NCBI GenBank assembly: GCA_019054805.1
Contig: JAHQIY010000001.1
Span: 11,546,501-11,610,500 of the forward strand
DNA length: 64,000 nucleotides
Direction: 5' to 3'
Origin: Brachionus manjavacas
Taxonomy: Eukaryota > Rotifera > Eurotatoria > Ploima > Brachionidae
This document shows, in pieces, positions 49,643 through 61,218 of this stretch (its first letter is position 1; each line of letters opens with the position of its first letter). The translations under genes and the position numbers were made by a program. A model generated the notes under the pieces. It worked only from the letters and a program-made list of their open reading frames with translations. It did no database searches and was not told where the DNA came from.

Positions 49643-51214
49643 ATGCCTCCAAAAAAGAATTCAAAGACAGCACTTTATTTTTTTGTAAGGGAGAAAGTTG
49701 AAAAAGGAGAAGCATCAGGTAGCTTTCAAGAAGCTATGGGACAAGTTTATCAAGAGTATTTTTTTTAATTTAAGTTAATTTATCTAATTTTTGAACAGAT
49801 GGAAGAGTTTGTCCAAAAAAGATAAAGAACCTTATGAAAAAAAATTTAAAGAGTTCAAGGAATCACTTAGACAAGAAAAAAGTAACCTTTAGATTTTAAA
49901 TTTTAGATTTTTGACTTAAAATTTTAAGTGGTATTGACACCATCTAGCTTAAAGCAAGAGTATCTGAGCGAAACAACTTCTTTCAATTCTCGGTCATCTG
50001 CTCTAGTCTCGCAGATAATCAACCATTTTGAAAGTTTGAAAAAAAAAGGATTGGCAGCAAACAAATCTGCTATCGACTTGGTAAAAGAGCAAAAATGGTA
50101 CATTGTAAAATTTCAAACATTTTGTAAATGTGATGAAAACACTTTGGACAACTATGAATTCGGTTCAAACCACTATTATGTCCTTGCTGAAGTAGGTGCA
50201 GTTGAATATAGTCTTGAGAATGGCATCACTAAAGAGTTTAATGCATTTATTCCGCCAAACAAAATACCACTAGGGTACAGATCGCTATGCATGGACTCGT
50301 CTAAAGAAAATCAAATTCCTTTGTCGAATTTTAGCAAGTTAAATTACACCATTCCAGAGATTTACGCTCAATTGGAAGAGTTTCTCAGGCCAAATGAAAC
50401 TAACAATAATTTTGTACCAATTTTTTGCATGAGCAAAGACTTGGACGAGACAAAATTTGGATTAGAATTTTTGGAATACGAGACCAATTCTCCTGATACT
50501 CGTTGTCTTTATGATAAAATATTCGATCTAGAGTCTTTGTTGATTCAACTTACTGGTTATTTCAATGTAAATTTGTCCTATAATTCAGCTCGGGAAATTC
50601 TGACCTCCTATTCATTTGACTATGCGTCAAATAGCAGATGCAAATTTCATGAAGAAACGGGTGTCCATTGTGGATTTTGCGCTCTTGGTTGTGTCAAAAA
50701 AGCTGTCTTTTTGATTTCGGAATATATTGGTCCAATTTTTGAGATCAATCTAACTGAGCGACACTTGCCGGTACAGACACCAGTTGGAACAGTAATTCAC
50801 AATACCGATTCGGAGCCGAGAGCAAAAAGAAACCAGAGACCATTTCAGTATGGCAAAAGACCGCATGAAAACGACCAACAGAGCACTACAGAGATTTACA
50901 TGACTCAAAGAACTTCAAATTCTGGCAGTTCCAGCATGATCTCTGTTGACATTCAGAAACACAGTCAAAATATTAGGACAAATAGGAGACTTGTAGCTCT
51001 GGAGACGGCTTCAGAGATGGACACGAACTCAGTAGTGTCTGATAAATATGAGCCTGATGCAGAGGGCTGGACTGTTGTTAAAGATAAAAACCAAAAAGAA
51101 ACTGATAATATGAGCGAATTGAGTGCCAATAATTCTAATTTAAGTGAATCTACTTTTAAGACAGTCAATCCAAGTAGATACATCGGAAGAGGACGAGCCT
51201 TTAATAGAAATTAA
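49643..51214 (+). CDS. mael: Maelstrom, piRNA-pathway HMG-box/MAEL-domain protein
   Basis: Three exons: 49643-49755, 49799-49881, 49929-51214; 493 residues, introns of 43 and 47 bases. Residues about 4-62 form the HMG-box-like domain (TALYFFVREKVEKGEASGSF; WKSLSKKDKEPYEKKFKEF), typical of Maelstrom. Residues about 130-340 are the MAEL domain, an RNase H-like fold: GAVEYSLENGITKEFNAFI, IPISNF-like IPLSNF, and the metal-site pattern CKFHEE (Cys303, His306) with later cysteines at 313 and 316. The C-terminal 150 residues are polar and low-complexity, ending Gly/Arg-rich (RYIGRGRAFNRN). Maelstrom acts in nuclear and perinuclear piRNA silencing of transposons in animal germ lines. The third exon has no methionine of its own near its start; the codon split over the intron supplies ATG. 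Confidence 0.93.
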
Positions 51215-51639
51215 AATAAAATGATTTTTTCCATTTTTTCCAGTTAATTTGTTAGACTCTAAAATATTAATAAAATTTATTTATAATTTTTTTTTTATTC
51301 GAATAGCGGATTAATTTTTAGTTTGCAAAAATTATTTTTTTATTTCTAGAAAAAAAAATTAAAATAATTTTTTACATTTTAATCTGATCTTTCGGTTCGA
51401 AATTTTAAAAACCATTTAAAAAAAAAAGAATTGATAATCTTAATTTTAAAAGAAAAGAGCGATCTTTGGTTCCACAAGCTGTCAAGAGATTCTTGAGTAA
51501 TTTTTCATGAACCTCTCTGGACTAAATTTTTAGATAAATAGAATTAAAAAAAAAATTGTTAAAGTTAATTATTAAGCAAAATCAGTTCATTTTGATTAAA
51601 AATTAAATTCACTTTTCCTTTTTATAATGTTAAATTTTT

Positions 51640-52045
51640 TAGTAAATGGAAATCAGTTGAAGAAAGAATTGTGAGAAGCGAACTTATTTTGCAGTACAGA
51701 TTGATAAATAAGATCTGTTAATTGGTTTCATACCAAAGCAGTTACAGTCCGGTAATCGTAGACATGAATTCTCATTTCTACAAGTAGTAAGAAATTGCAA
51801 CCAGAGATTCAACTTCTTTACCAACAGTATGATAAGCCTATGGAACAGGTAACCAGCAGAGATTGTTCACTCTAAATCTGTAAATGAGTTAAAGAATAAG
51901 TTGGACAAGATTAACCAGGAATCGCTAAGAGCAATATATAATAGCGAAAGAGCTATCATAATGTGTATTCCACATTCCATGTAGTTCCGGGACCAGAACA
52001 CATAATAGCTTATGATTATTATTATTTTTTTTATTATATTTTTAA
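51640..52045 (+). mobile_element. LINE C-terminal remnant
   Basis: Translation across frame changes gives ELILQYRLINKIC, RRHEFSFLQVVRNCNQRFNF and FTNSMISLWNR-PAEIVHSK with KSVNELKNKLDKINQESLRA. This is the RRGDLI...RNCNxRxNFFxNRVxxxWNxLP region of Jockey/CR1-type elements. It ends in (att)n, a typical LINE tail. Confidence 0.7.
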
Positions 52046-52084
52046 AACAGTTCATGCATATTTATAAATAAAAATAATTTAACT

Positions 52085-52870
52085 ATGGTAAATGAGCCTA
52101 ACCGGGTGACCTATCATTTTTGGAGTTATTCAAAAACTCCAAAAATGCTCACCGAATTAGACCAGTTTTTTCTTGTCACCCCTTTACCTCCTGCGGTCAA
52201 TTGGGTGAGGCCTTATTGGGTGAATTAGGTTAACCCAGTTACCCCTGATTTTGTAAATATTTAGCCCCAGAACTAACCTCTTTTTCAGGATATTCACCGA
52301 ACTCACCCAATTAGCCCAATAAGAATTAAAAAAAGGATTTTAAATGTTAATTTTAAAAATAAATATTTAAAATATTCTTTATTATTATTCTTTTAAATAT
52401 ACGCTAAAACATAACTATTTAGAAAAAAATCTAAACGAATTATTTACGAATTCAAAAAAAATTTTATGTTTGATTTTTTTTAGTTAAAAAGATCTGTCTC
52501 GGAATGTTGTATAAATTTGAAGCTTGAGTAGTGTTCAATTTTTTTTCTAAAATACATCTTTTTTTGCGTTATCAAGATCTTCCATCGAATACTATTTTTT
52601 TAACTTCTTTTTGTTTGTTCTGATTCATTTTTATAATATATTGACGATTTTTGATAATACAGAATGAATATTTTTATCAAATAGAATCAAATTATTTTTG
52701 TAAAAAAAAGGAGAAACAAAATTTTAAATTTTTCATAAAAAATGACGTCATTGTGATCATTTTTGTCCTTTCAGTCTAATTATGTTAAATATTTTATTTT
52801 TAGGGGTTAATGGGTGGGATTTTGGGCATTGAGGTGATCCCTCATTAACCCTCTAACCCATAAAAAATAA
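52085..52870. other. GC-richer, palindrome-rich intergenic segment
   Basis: Holds a 12-bp hairpin atttttggagtt / aactccaaaaat (52109-52146) and repeated gggtga, tcaccc, gggttaa and ttaaccc words in both orientations, for example ttattgggtgaattaggt near 52213 against the complement of the sequence ending near 52325. A second cluster lies at 52803-52862. No coding frame. May be a decayed foldback transposon. Confidence 0.4.
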
Positions 52871-53808
52871 CAACATTAGACAACGGACCCATCGGCTACT
52901 TCAAAATTCTAGTAAAATTATTTTCTACTAATTAAGACCCGCTGAAAACGATAAGCAAATAAGGTCAGTTCAAACTTGTTTCGTCATCGGATCAAAAATT
53001 GTCAAACATAATTACTAATTTGAAAAATTCTACCGAATTAGCCGAAAAAAAACTTGGAATTAAGAAAAAAAAGGTTTAAAAATTTTTTAAAAATATTTCA
53101 TTTATATATTTGGATTCCTCTCTTCAAGATTTACAAGAATATGTGGGTTGTTTTAAAAAATAAAATAAAACCACTGATATATTTCGGTTTTTCAAATTAC
53201 GTCACCGAATTTACATTAAATACATTTAGGCTGTGTTACCATAAAACATTTTGTTTGTGTAATATTAGAATAGTTTATTTGTAATGTAATATGGGACAAT
53301 AGAAAGTTTGTTAACTAATTTTTTATTAATCATAAGATGATTTAGAATAATAAAAAGAGTTGCTTATATATTGAATCATGTGCGTGACAAGATTCTTAAA
53401 AAGAATAAAGATGCATATAAAAATTACCAAATAAGGTAAAATGAATTTTAATAAATTCTAGAATATTCAAGAAAACAACTAATAATACGACATATTCAAG
53501 CGTCAAAGTTCAAAGTCTAATGTGTGTACTGCGGAATCACCAAATTGTATTATCAGTCTCTTAGTTTCAACAACATTGGTAGACTAAGCGGAGGTAGTCA
53601 AATAATCAGTCAAATAGTGGAAAAGAGGAAAATTTCGCCAAAGATAAAAAGAGTGCTATACAAGGATTGTTAATTCGAGATTTTAAGTTTTAATATTTTT
53701 TATTTATTTTAATTAAAATATTTAAATTAAAATTGATATTTTACAACATTTACTAACAAAACCAAACTTATCGGATATTTGATTACCAGCTTCATTGAAA
53801 CTAGGGGA
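52871..53808. other. Intergenic, nothing firmly recognised
   Basis: AT-rich; a 76-codon frame at 53054-53284 has no family I recognise and biased composition. Bases 53500-53640 are GC-richer without an identifiable product. Confidence 0.4.
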
Positions 53809-55332
53809 CTAAAAATACAAGTTGGTGATTTTAATCTCTGAATCATCACTTAAATCAGCGTCTTTGATCAATTCAAAATCTTTCATTAAAGTCTTATTTT
53901 TTAGCAAAAGATCCAAGCTAATGAGGGGTTGTTTTATCAAAATTACATAATGCCACATACGGAAAAAGTTACAGCCATAAGATTCTGCTTGATCACCGAT
54001 CGCAGAATAAATAGCTTTTTTGATGCACCGGGCACCACTTCCGTACATAGTGGAATAATTAACTTTCACAAATTGAATCAATTCATGTTCAAGAGATTCG
54101 AATTTTTCATCAAGGACCTGGTAAGCAAACAAGTAGAATTCAGGTTCTTGGGTTTCAATGGTTAAATCTTTGGTCGAAGGACTTGTTTTGCCTGCATTAT
54201 AAAACAAAAAGTCCAATGGAAATTTCAAGTTTAAATAATTTATCAGTTCTTGATTCATTTGTTCCATTTTTGCCAATAAATTTTGGCTCATGAAATCAAT
54301 GATCTCATCGTTGCTCATATCTAAATCCTTGAATTTAATGTACAAGGGGCAGTAGGTATGGAAACTTTCATATCTAGTATTTTCCCATAAGTTGACACCA
54401 ATTTCACACTCTGAATTGCCTTTTGAGAGCTCAAACTGACTTGGTTTAGAGGAACAATTTGGAGTTATGTCATTTAACATTAGACTACTGTAGTCTAATT
54501 CACATATTTTTGCGTATGGATACCCATAATAAGTGAAAACTTTACTTGGATTTTGAATTCTATCTATTTCATCCATTTGAGTAAAATCAAAAATAAGTCT
54601 TTTTGAATTTACCAAGCGCTGATTTTCTGAGAACTTTTCTCTCATAGTGGCAATGCTTTCAGGATCGCGTGAAATACCTACACTTAATTTGGGGTTGGTC
54701 AATGTCTGAGCCTTAATGCCTGGATCGTGAGTGTTTTGATCAGCATAAACCTGGTGTTCATAGTAAACAATCTCCATAACAGAATCGCCCTTTTTATCTA
54801 TCACGTTGCCTGCAAAAGAATTGTATCTTATGCTTCGTTTTGATTTGAAAAGGAACTTTTGCCAAGGAGGAAGTTCTCTTGGATATTTGAGAAGAGCTGA
54901 GTATTGAAAGTGCTGAAGAGAAGAGTGTCGTTTGCTTAAGTCATTCCCTTCAATTTGAAAAAGATTTGCATCAGTTTTGGATCTTGGAATTGTTGGTTTT
55001 AGAGAAAAATTGGGTTCTAATATGTCATTGATATTTTGATTGTTGGATGATTTGTCAAAATCAGAATCCTCTTCAGAATGATTTCTTATTGAGTTCATAT
55101 CGCTTCTATCTATTTGAATGAAGATTTTTCTTAAGCTAAGACCTTTATCAATCTGATCAAAATGATTTGTGAGATTGGGACACATGATGTCTACTCGAAT
55201 TTTGATTATCTTTTCTTCATTTTTTCTTAATTTCTGACTATTTCTCAAAATTGAGCGTTCTTTGACTTTGCGCTGCCTTTCTTTAAAAAAAGAATCTTCC
55301 AACGAGGAGGTGATTGAGTTTGTAGTTGACAT
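53809..55332 (-). CDS. Unrecognised intronless 507-residue protein
   Basis: One uninterrupted minus-strand frame from an ATG at 55332, 507 codons long, remarkable in this AT-rich DNA and therefore surely coding. The N-terminal 30 residues are basic (KERQRKVKERSILRNSQKL), residues about 80-125 polar and Ser/Asn-rich, and the rest (130-507) has a balanced globular composition with many aromatic residues (LPPWQKFLFKSKRSIRY; VFTYYGYPYAKICELDY; YGCNFFRMWHYVILIKQPL). No signal peptide, transmembrane helix or repeat. I do not recognise the family and assign no function. The start is the most upstream ATG, with AT-rich sequence before it. It stands alone between LINE debris on both sides. Confidence 0.85.
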   Translation of the reverse strand: MSTTNSITSSLEDSFFKERQRKVKERSILRNSQKLRKNEEKIIKIRVDIMCPNLTNHFDQIDKGLSLRKIFIQIDRSDMNSIRNHSEEDSDFDKSSNNQNINDILEPNFSLKPTIPRSKTDANLFQIEGNDLSKRHSSLQHFQYSALLKYPRELPPWQKFLFKSKRSIRYNSFAGNVIDKKGDSVMEIVYYEHQVYADQNTHDPGIKAQTLTNPKLSVGISRDPESIATMREKFSENQRLVNSKRLIFDFTQMDEIDRIQNPSKVFTYYGYPYAKICELDYSSLMLNDITPNCSSKPSQFELSKGNSECEIGVNLWENTRYESFHTYCPLYIKFKDLDMSNDEIIDFMSQNLLAKMEQMNQELINYLNLKFPLDFLFYNAGKTSPSTKDLTIETQEPEFYLFAYQVLDEKFESLEHELIQFVKVNYSTMYGSGARCIKKAIYSAIGDQAESYGCNFFRMWHYVILIKQPLISLDLLLKNKTLMKDFELIKDADLSDDSEIKITNLYF

Positions 55333-55534
55333 TTAATTATTATTAAGCAAGTTTGATCTGGTCAGAAGTTATTGAATGCCTAAGCAATAGAAATGATTTG
55401 AATTTTGAATTTTTAGTAACTAAGCATTTAATCAAACTAAATTATATTTCTTAGATTTTTTTTGAATTAAATTTTATTAAAATTATTTAACAGATTAAAT
55501 TTAAGGTATCAGGTATTAATAATCAAAGTTATTG

Positions 55535-55710
55535 ACACCTAAAGAGCGACGTAAGGTAGGACGACCAACAGTAACATGGAGGCCATCAATCACGAAAGAA
55601 CTCATCGAAATGGGGTTGACATGGAGAGAAGCAAGGGTAAAGGCATAAGAACGGCTTGAGTGGAAATCAAGAGTAATGACCCTATATTCCACAAGTAGTG
55701 AATAAGGAAA
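55535..55710 (+). mobile_element. LINE C-terminal 'GRPxxTW' remnant
   Basis: Translation GRPTVTWRPSITKELIEMGL then TWREARVKA and ERLEWKSRVMTLYS matches the extreme C-terminus of many LINE polyproteins (RRGRPxxTWxxxVxxDLxxLGxTWxxAxxxAxDRxxWR). One stop interrupts it. It belongs to a different LINE family from the stem-loop-tailed one. Confidence 0.7.
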
Positions 55711-55719
55711 AATATCAAA

Positions 55720-57249
55720 GTTATTAAAAAAATGAATTTTTCGTATACAATTTTATTTGATATTTATTATTCCTAATGGGAGAAAAGGCGAAATTTGTTT
55801 GAATTTAAGTATTATCTGTAAAATGGTTCAAACTAGTTTTAAATAATGATCTTCATTGAATTTCATTTATCAACTTTGGTTTTAAATTAAATAAAGAAAG
55901 ATTTTGAACCATTTTTATTTTTTCTCATTTTTCAATTTGTCAAATTAACATGAATTAAAAATTTTAATTTAATTAAAATAATAAAATCAAATAAATTCTT
56001 TCCAATCTGTCAATCTATTTAAACTAATTACGCTTAAACCAAATCAAATATTTTGTTTAATAAATAATGAAAATACTAAGCAGTCGAATATTTTTCCAAT
56101 ATACATTTTAAACCTTCTATGTATCCGTTAGGCACTTAATATGTTTAAAATATTTTCTATGATGATCATAAATTAATAAATAAATAAAATAAAAGAAATA
56201 TTTACAAAGAGAAATAAAAAAAGAAGGAATAACACACAATGAAGGTTCTAATTTATTTATTTGTAAATCTGAATCGAGCTAATGCTCGTTCTGGATAAAA
56301 ATATATAAATGAAAAAAAAAAAAAAAATTAAAAATAAAGTTAAATAGGAAAAAAAAGGGATTAAATAATGAGAAAAAAATTAAAAACGTTAAGTTGAAAT
56401 AACAAGATGTTTAACATATTTAAATATTAGACAGTTCAGAAGAATAAATATTAAAGTAGCAATTACATAATGGAGTTGAATATTCGATAAATCTGGGTAC
56501 TAAACCTTCTCTTTATTCGAATACAATTAGTATTTATATTCATTTTAAAATAATTTGGACTAAAGTTTTGATTTTATATATAATCTGGTTAATATTTATT
56601 CAAAGAAAACTTAATTAAAAGTATAAAAATTTATTTTATTTAAACTAAAAAATAGAAGTTTATGCGGTAGTCAATGCAGTTAATGGATTAGTGGGATAAT
56701 GAACTATGCAGAGTTTTTGCGGACAAATATTTTGGGATTACGCAAATTTACTTTTAAAATTTTACAGAACAAAAATAGGTAATTTATTAAAAAAGGCATT
56801 CAAGTTTATCTGATATGAACGAACTTAAAAAATCCAAATTAAATGTTTAAATGAATTATTTTAAATTTAAATTAAACTATTACTTTATTTTTAATTATTT
56901 ATTCTTTTATTACCAATTCTGGTAATCTGATATTAATTAAAAAATTAAAATAAAATTTTAGCTAAAGATAACTTTTTGTTGCTTTAGCAGATAAAAAAAG
57001 AAAGTTTAATTGCCAATTTCATCATTTTTTTATTAATTGTGTGAAAATATACGGAAATAATAAAAATCAGGGGATAGTTAATCTATTTTTCTTAATAATG
57101 ATTAAGAAAAAAAATTATTAATTACTTCTAAACTAAATAAATTACAAATGTCGACAACTTGTGTTACAATTATTTATTAATTATATTTAATTATAAAAAG
57201 GACTGAATAATCGTTTTGCATGGCATAAAAATAAAATAAAAAATGGACA
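55720..57249. other. AT-rich intergenic stretch
   Basis: Apart from the LINE tail at 56251-56345 no feature seen; AAAATAAAATAAA just below 57250 on the plus strand is simple sequence. Confidence 0.4.
56251..56345 (-). repeat. LINE 3'-tail stem-loop copy
   Basis: On the minus strand gaacgagcattagctcgatt then cagatttacaaataaataaa. The stem is longer here (CGAGC-atta-GCTCG). Followed by a poly-A stretch in plus orientation. Confidence 0.6.
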
Positions 57250-57801
57250 TTAAACTAAAGTTTCATTTAAACTTTGTTTGCATTCCGGAAAAGAAACAAA
57301 ACCGGTGTCATCAGAATCAATGGATGTAACAGAACTGGATGAAGGAATGTTATATTTTCTTTTCATCATGTTTTCCATTGTATGAATATTAGAATTTTTT
57401 TTTGCAATCAATTCATCGAGTTCGTTCAATCTTGTGATCATTCTGTCAAGTTCTGTTGATTTTGAAGAAGATGATCGTTGTCTATTGTCGTTGATTCTTT
57501 TAACTGAAGCAAAATTATATCTTACTGCTTCAATGATGAAGAAATTAACTTTTGATAAATTGTGTGAAATTGATTCTGCCCATTGGAAAAGATACTTAAA
57601 TGCATTGACATGATCTGGTATTTCAATTTTTTTTCCGTCATAAATATGAATAAATTGGAAGTCACTTGAAGTTTGTTGGAGGCTAATTTTTGGATAAATA
57701 CTAAGTAGTAAAGCATATTTAAGCTGACCAACTGTAGTATGGGGTTCAATGCCAGTAGCTATTTTAATAGTGCCATTTACATTTATTGCTATTTTTTCCA
57801 T
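57250..57801 (-). CDS. Small Ras-association-domain protein, N-terminal RASSF-like
   Basis: 183 residues from ATG 57801. Residues about 2-85 fit a Ras-association/ubiquitin-like fold as in RASSF7-10: IAINVNGTIKIATGIEPHTT (VxVxGxxRxVxGvtxxTTc pattern), VGQLKYALL and later FIHIYDGKKIEIPDHVNAF. Residues about 118-148 are a short predicted coiled coil (LDRMITRLNELDELIAKKNS), and the end is Ser/Asp-rich. RASSF members couple Ras-like GTPases to growth and cell-adhesion control. An upstream in-frame TTG extension of six codons exists but ATG is preferred. Shorter than vertebrate N-terminal RASSFs, so more exons or a reduced gene are possible. Confidence 0.7.
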   Translation of the reverse strand: MEKIAINVNGTIKIATGIEPHTTVGQLKYALLLSIYPKISLQQTSSDFQFIHIYDGKKIEIPDHVNAFKYLFQWAESISHNLSKVNFFIIEAVRYNFASVKRINDNRQRSSSSKSTELDRMITRLNELDELIAKKNSNIHTMENMMKRKYNIPSSSSVTSIDSDDTGFVSFPECKQSLNETLV

Positions 57802-57819
57802 TTTTAATGTTGCATCCAA

Positions 57820-58320
57820 GTGTCACATACAAATGCCATTAAATACCAGAATTATTAATTGAATAACAGATAATTAGATTAATATACATTTAATGAAAAC
57901 TAGTTAAAAAGCTTCATTTTTGATGGATTACCTATTAAGATGAGTAAAGAGTAAACTGAATAATTAGTCTATTAGCGTCTACCTTTGTTCTCAGTAATTA
58001 GCTTGAGGATTTTACAGAATGTTACATTTTTTAAGATTGTTTAATTACTGCCTCATGTTTTTTTTTCTTCTTTTTTTTTTCTAAGGTGCAACTTATGAGA
58101 TAAATATTGATCTTATGAGATTTTTGTTTTTTTTTTTGTTTTTTGGAACATTTTATATAAGCTTGGCAAAGGATCGAAAGCTCGAGCCAATATTTATTTA
58201 AATAAAGACCTTTATAAAAAAAAATAAAAAAAAAACTGCCTCATGTCTTCTTAACTTTTTTTTTATCTCATTTTATTAACTTTAATTTTATTTTTTTTTG
58301 ATTTCGTTTCTTTTTTTAAT
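57820..58320. other. AT-rich spacer with homopolymer T runs
   Basis: No gene recognised; repeated 'actgcctcatg' words near 58050 and 58240 suggest a small local duplication around T-rich tracts. Confidence 0.4.
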
Positions 58321-58735
58321 TTATTCTGAAGGAGTCCTAGCTCGATACAGAAAACAAATAAAAATAAAATCTGCCACCTTCCTATTTTTTAATTTTGTGT
58401 TTTTTTTTTCAAAAATGAAGCGACATCAGGAGCTGATCAAGTTCATAATTTAATGTTAAAAAACTTACCTACTAAACGTTTTTAATTTTTTTTTTATTCA
58501 TTATTTAACCCATTTTATTTTATCTCATTTTTTTATCTGAACTATGAAAACATGTGCCACATGTAACAATCTATGTCTTCTCAACTTGCATTTTTTTTAG
58601 CTTATTTACTTTATTTCGAATTTTTTATCTCATTTTATTAACTTTAATTTTATTTATTTTAACTTTTTGAATTTATTCTGAAGGAGCCCTAGCTCAGTAC
58701 AGATTTACAAATAAATAAATAAAATAAAATAAAAC
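58321..58735 (+). repeat. Two tandem LINE 3' tails with stem-loops
   Basis: ttctgaaggagtcctagctc at 58324 and ttctgaaggagccctagctc at 58674, each preceded by a Thr/Leu-codon-like AT-rich 3' UTR (ttattaactttaattttatt) and followed by AAATAAAATAAAA. Two tails 350 bp apart without full elements. Confidence 0.65.
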
Positions 58736-58739
58736 CTAG

Positions 58740-59945
58740 AAATTCATTAATAGAAATTATAGAATTTTTTAATTTATCTCTTCGAGGAGGTAGAGTTCCG
58801 AATGCGTGGAAAACTTCGAACATTACTATGATTCAAAAAAAACCTCTACTTTACGAGATCCTTTAAATTTTAGACCAATTAGTATAACGAGTTGTTCAGG
58901 AAAGTTAGTTGAACGAAAACTCTATTCAAGGTTTTACTTTTTTTGAAACAAAATTCACTTCTTATCCAGGAGCAATCTGGATTTAGAAAACACCGACGAA
59001 CATCATATAATCTTTTCTTTTTAATTAAAAAAATTGTGGAGTCATTTAATAGAAAAAAAGAGTTTGTTGCCTGTTTTTTGATATTTTCAAAGCCTTTGAT
59101 AGGGTTTGGCATGAAGGTTTACTTTTAAAATTGATTAAAATGAATACACCTCATTACTTGACTAACTGAATTATATCCTTTTTAGACTCTAGGACATTTA
59201 AGGTAAATGTGAATGACCATCTGAGAGAAGAATACCAAATAACTGCAGGTGTTCCTCAAGGCCCAGTAATTAGTCCTCTTTTATTTAGTATATATTTTGA
59301 TGACATCCCCAAACGAGACAAAACAAAAACGAATACTCTCTGCATTTCGCAGATGATCTAGTTACATTCTTCATTTATAACAAAAAGGGTAACCTAGAAA
59401 GTAAGATAAATAAATACAGCAACAAACTTTAACATTAGCTTATTAAATAGAAAATGAAGATATCAATTGAAAAGTCGTATTCAGTAGTTTTTTCTTAGTA
59501 CAAAAAAGAGAGTGATAGAAACGAAAATAAAGAACGCTGCAATAAAAGGCTAAATATTATTAAGATATTGTCAAATAAAAAATGGGGCCTTACTCAAAAC
59601 ACACTAGGAAATTTATATAAATCTTTAGTCGGATCAATTTTAGACTATTCTTTTCCTTGCTTGAATTCATTTTCAGAAAATAATATCAAAAAACTAAAAG
59701 CAATACAGAATACAGCAGTCAGATCTATCCTTAATTTAAAATATGATACTCGCTCCAACATGGTGCATCATCAGGCTTTAATAAACTTAAATTATTAACA
59801 GTCTCGAATCGGCTTTTTGAGTTGAGTGAGAGATATTTCGGAACAGGACTTAGTCATTCAGAATGACTCATTCTATTCCATTGGTTGTCAGACTAGTTGA
59901 GGAATACAAAGAAGGTTTCGAATCAAGATATATTGAATAGAAGTC
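58740..59945 (+). mobile_element. LINE reverse-transcriptase pseudogene, fullest copy
   Basis: Across several frames: RGGRVPNAWKTSNITMIQKK, LNFRPISITSCSGKLVERKL, LIQEQSGFRKHRRTSYNLFF, FKAFDRVWHEGLLLKLIKMN (first catalytic Asp), GVPQGPVISPLLFSIYFDDI, FADDL at 59346 (catalytic), KKWGLTQNTLGNLYKSLVGS, ILDYSFPCLNS and AIQNTAVRSILNLKYDT. This is the order of RT motifs in Jockey/CR1-like non-LTR elements. At least five frame breaks; the first ~400 residues (endonuclease) are missing. Same family as the fragments at 13.3 and 42 kb. Confidence 0.85.
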
Positions 59946-60519
59946 TTCTTATAAATATTGTTAGTCATCCTGGAAAATATAACAGAATTTAATTTTAATC
60001 AACAAATAATTAAGCGCCTCTGCCAGTTTGCTTCTGGGATTGAATGGTTGAATGCTTAGAATAATTAATTTTATTCAAATATGATAGATTTTTGATTTTT
60101 TATGAATTATACTAAAATATTTTTAAATTAATTTGATAACAAATTTTTATATCATGTGTGTGTCATGTGAGAAAATTTGTTTTTCTTATTACCAAAATAA
60201 TTATCCACTGTTTTTTTATTCATTAGAGATATTTCTTTGACTCCTGCTCAACTCGCTCACAAACACTTGAGCTTTCTTCCATCAACTTAAATCTCGCTCA
60301 ATGGGCACTGGACACTGGAACACTACTGAACAAATCAACTTGGACTTGATTCTACAGCTGCTTTGCTTTGTTAACAATTGATCATTCTCAGATATGTGAC
60401 ATATTTCTTCGGAAATAGTGAAATCTTAGGAAATTAATTTATGAAAATTAAGTGTATTTAAGAAAATAATTTTCCAGTAATTTAATATGTTGTCTAAAGA
60501 TATCTTTGGACAAGAATGA

Positions 60520-60720
60520 AATCTTTTACAATTTAAATGTATATTGTTTGAAAAGATTTCAATTGAGCGCCAGTTGGTTCGCAACTGCGAGGCACGCACC
60601 AATTTCTTCACGAACAGGACCCTCAGGTGACTTGAATGCCCTCGATGCAGCGACCAGATGCGTAACTAACACCAACACATTTAAAAATAGAATTGATAAA
60701 CAACTGGGTTTCTACTAGAT
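60520..60720 (+). mobile_element. LINE C-terminal remnant
   Basis: QLVRNCEARTNFFTNRT and, after a frameshift, NALDAATRCVTNTNTFKNRI DKQLGFY-like residues: the RNCxxRxNFFxNRxxxxWNxLP...F KxxID region of another LINE. GC-richer than surroundings. Confidence 0.6.
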
Positions 60721-61218
60721 AAGGTAACATCCACCAAAATCACTTTACACACACTATAAGCACACTAAAAATTTTACAGCTAAAAACTATTATTAATGAA
60801 TTTTAAAGTTCACGAAATTCAAAACTTTAGTGCTATCTGAATTTCACATTTTTGACTCAAAATTTGTAATCTACGCCCTCAAAAACCCCAAAAAAAATTT
60901 TTTACACCCAGGGTTCCAAAAATAGCAAACCCTTTAAAATGTTGTTGTTCTTTAAGACTCAAAGTCTCAAAGATAAAACTTGAATATACTAAAAAAGTAT
61001 ATATATTCTGAAAGAGCATAAAATTCTCTACATGCTAATGTAATTTAGAAGAAAAAAAAAAAAAAGGGTGTGGCGGTTTTTGTTGGCTAAAAAAAGTAAA
61101 ATCCGAGGGATCAATTATGACCCGATTTTTTTTTTAAATCTAGACAAAATTCTGAACAATTCTATGGTTTTATATTATACAGCATTATAGAGTATTATAC
61201 ACTATTCTACAGCATTTA

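Noticed and set aside
52803-52862. Telomere-like repeats
   Set aside because: Gggttaa and ttaaccc words are scattered and in both orientations, not tandem arrays.
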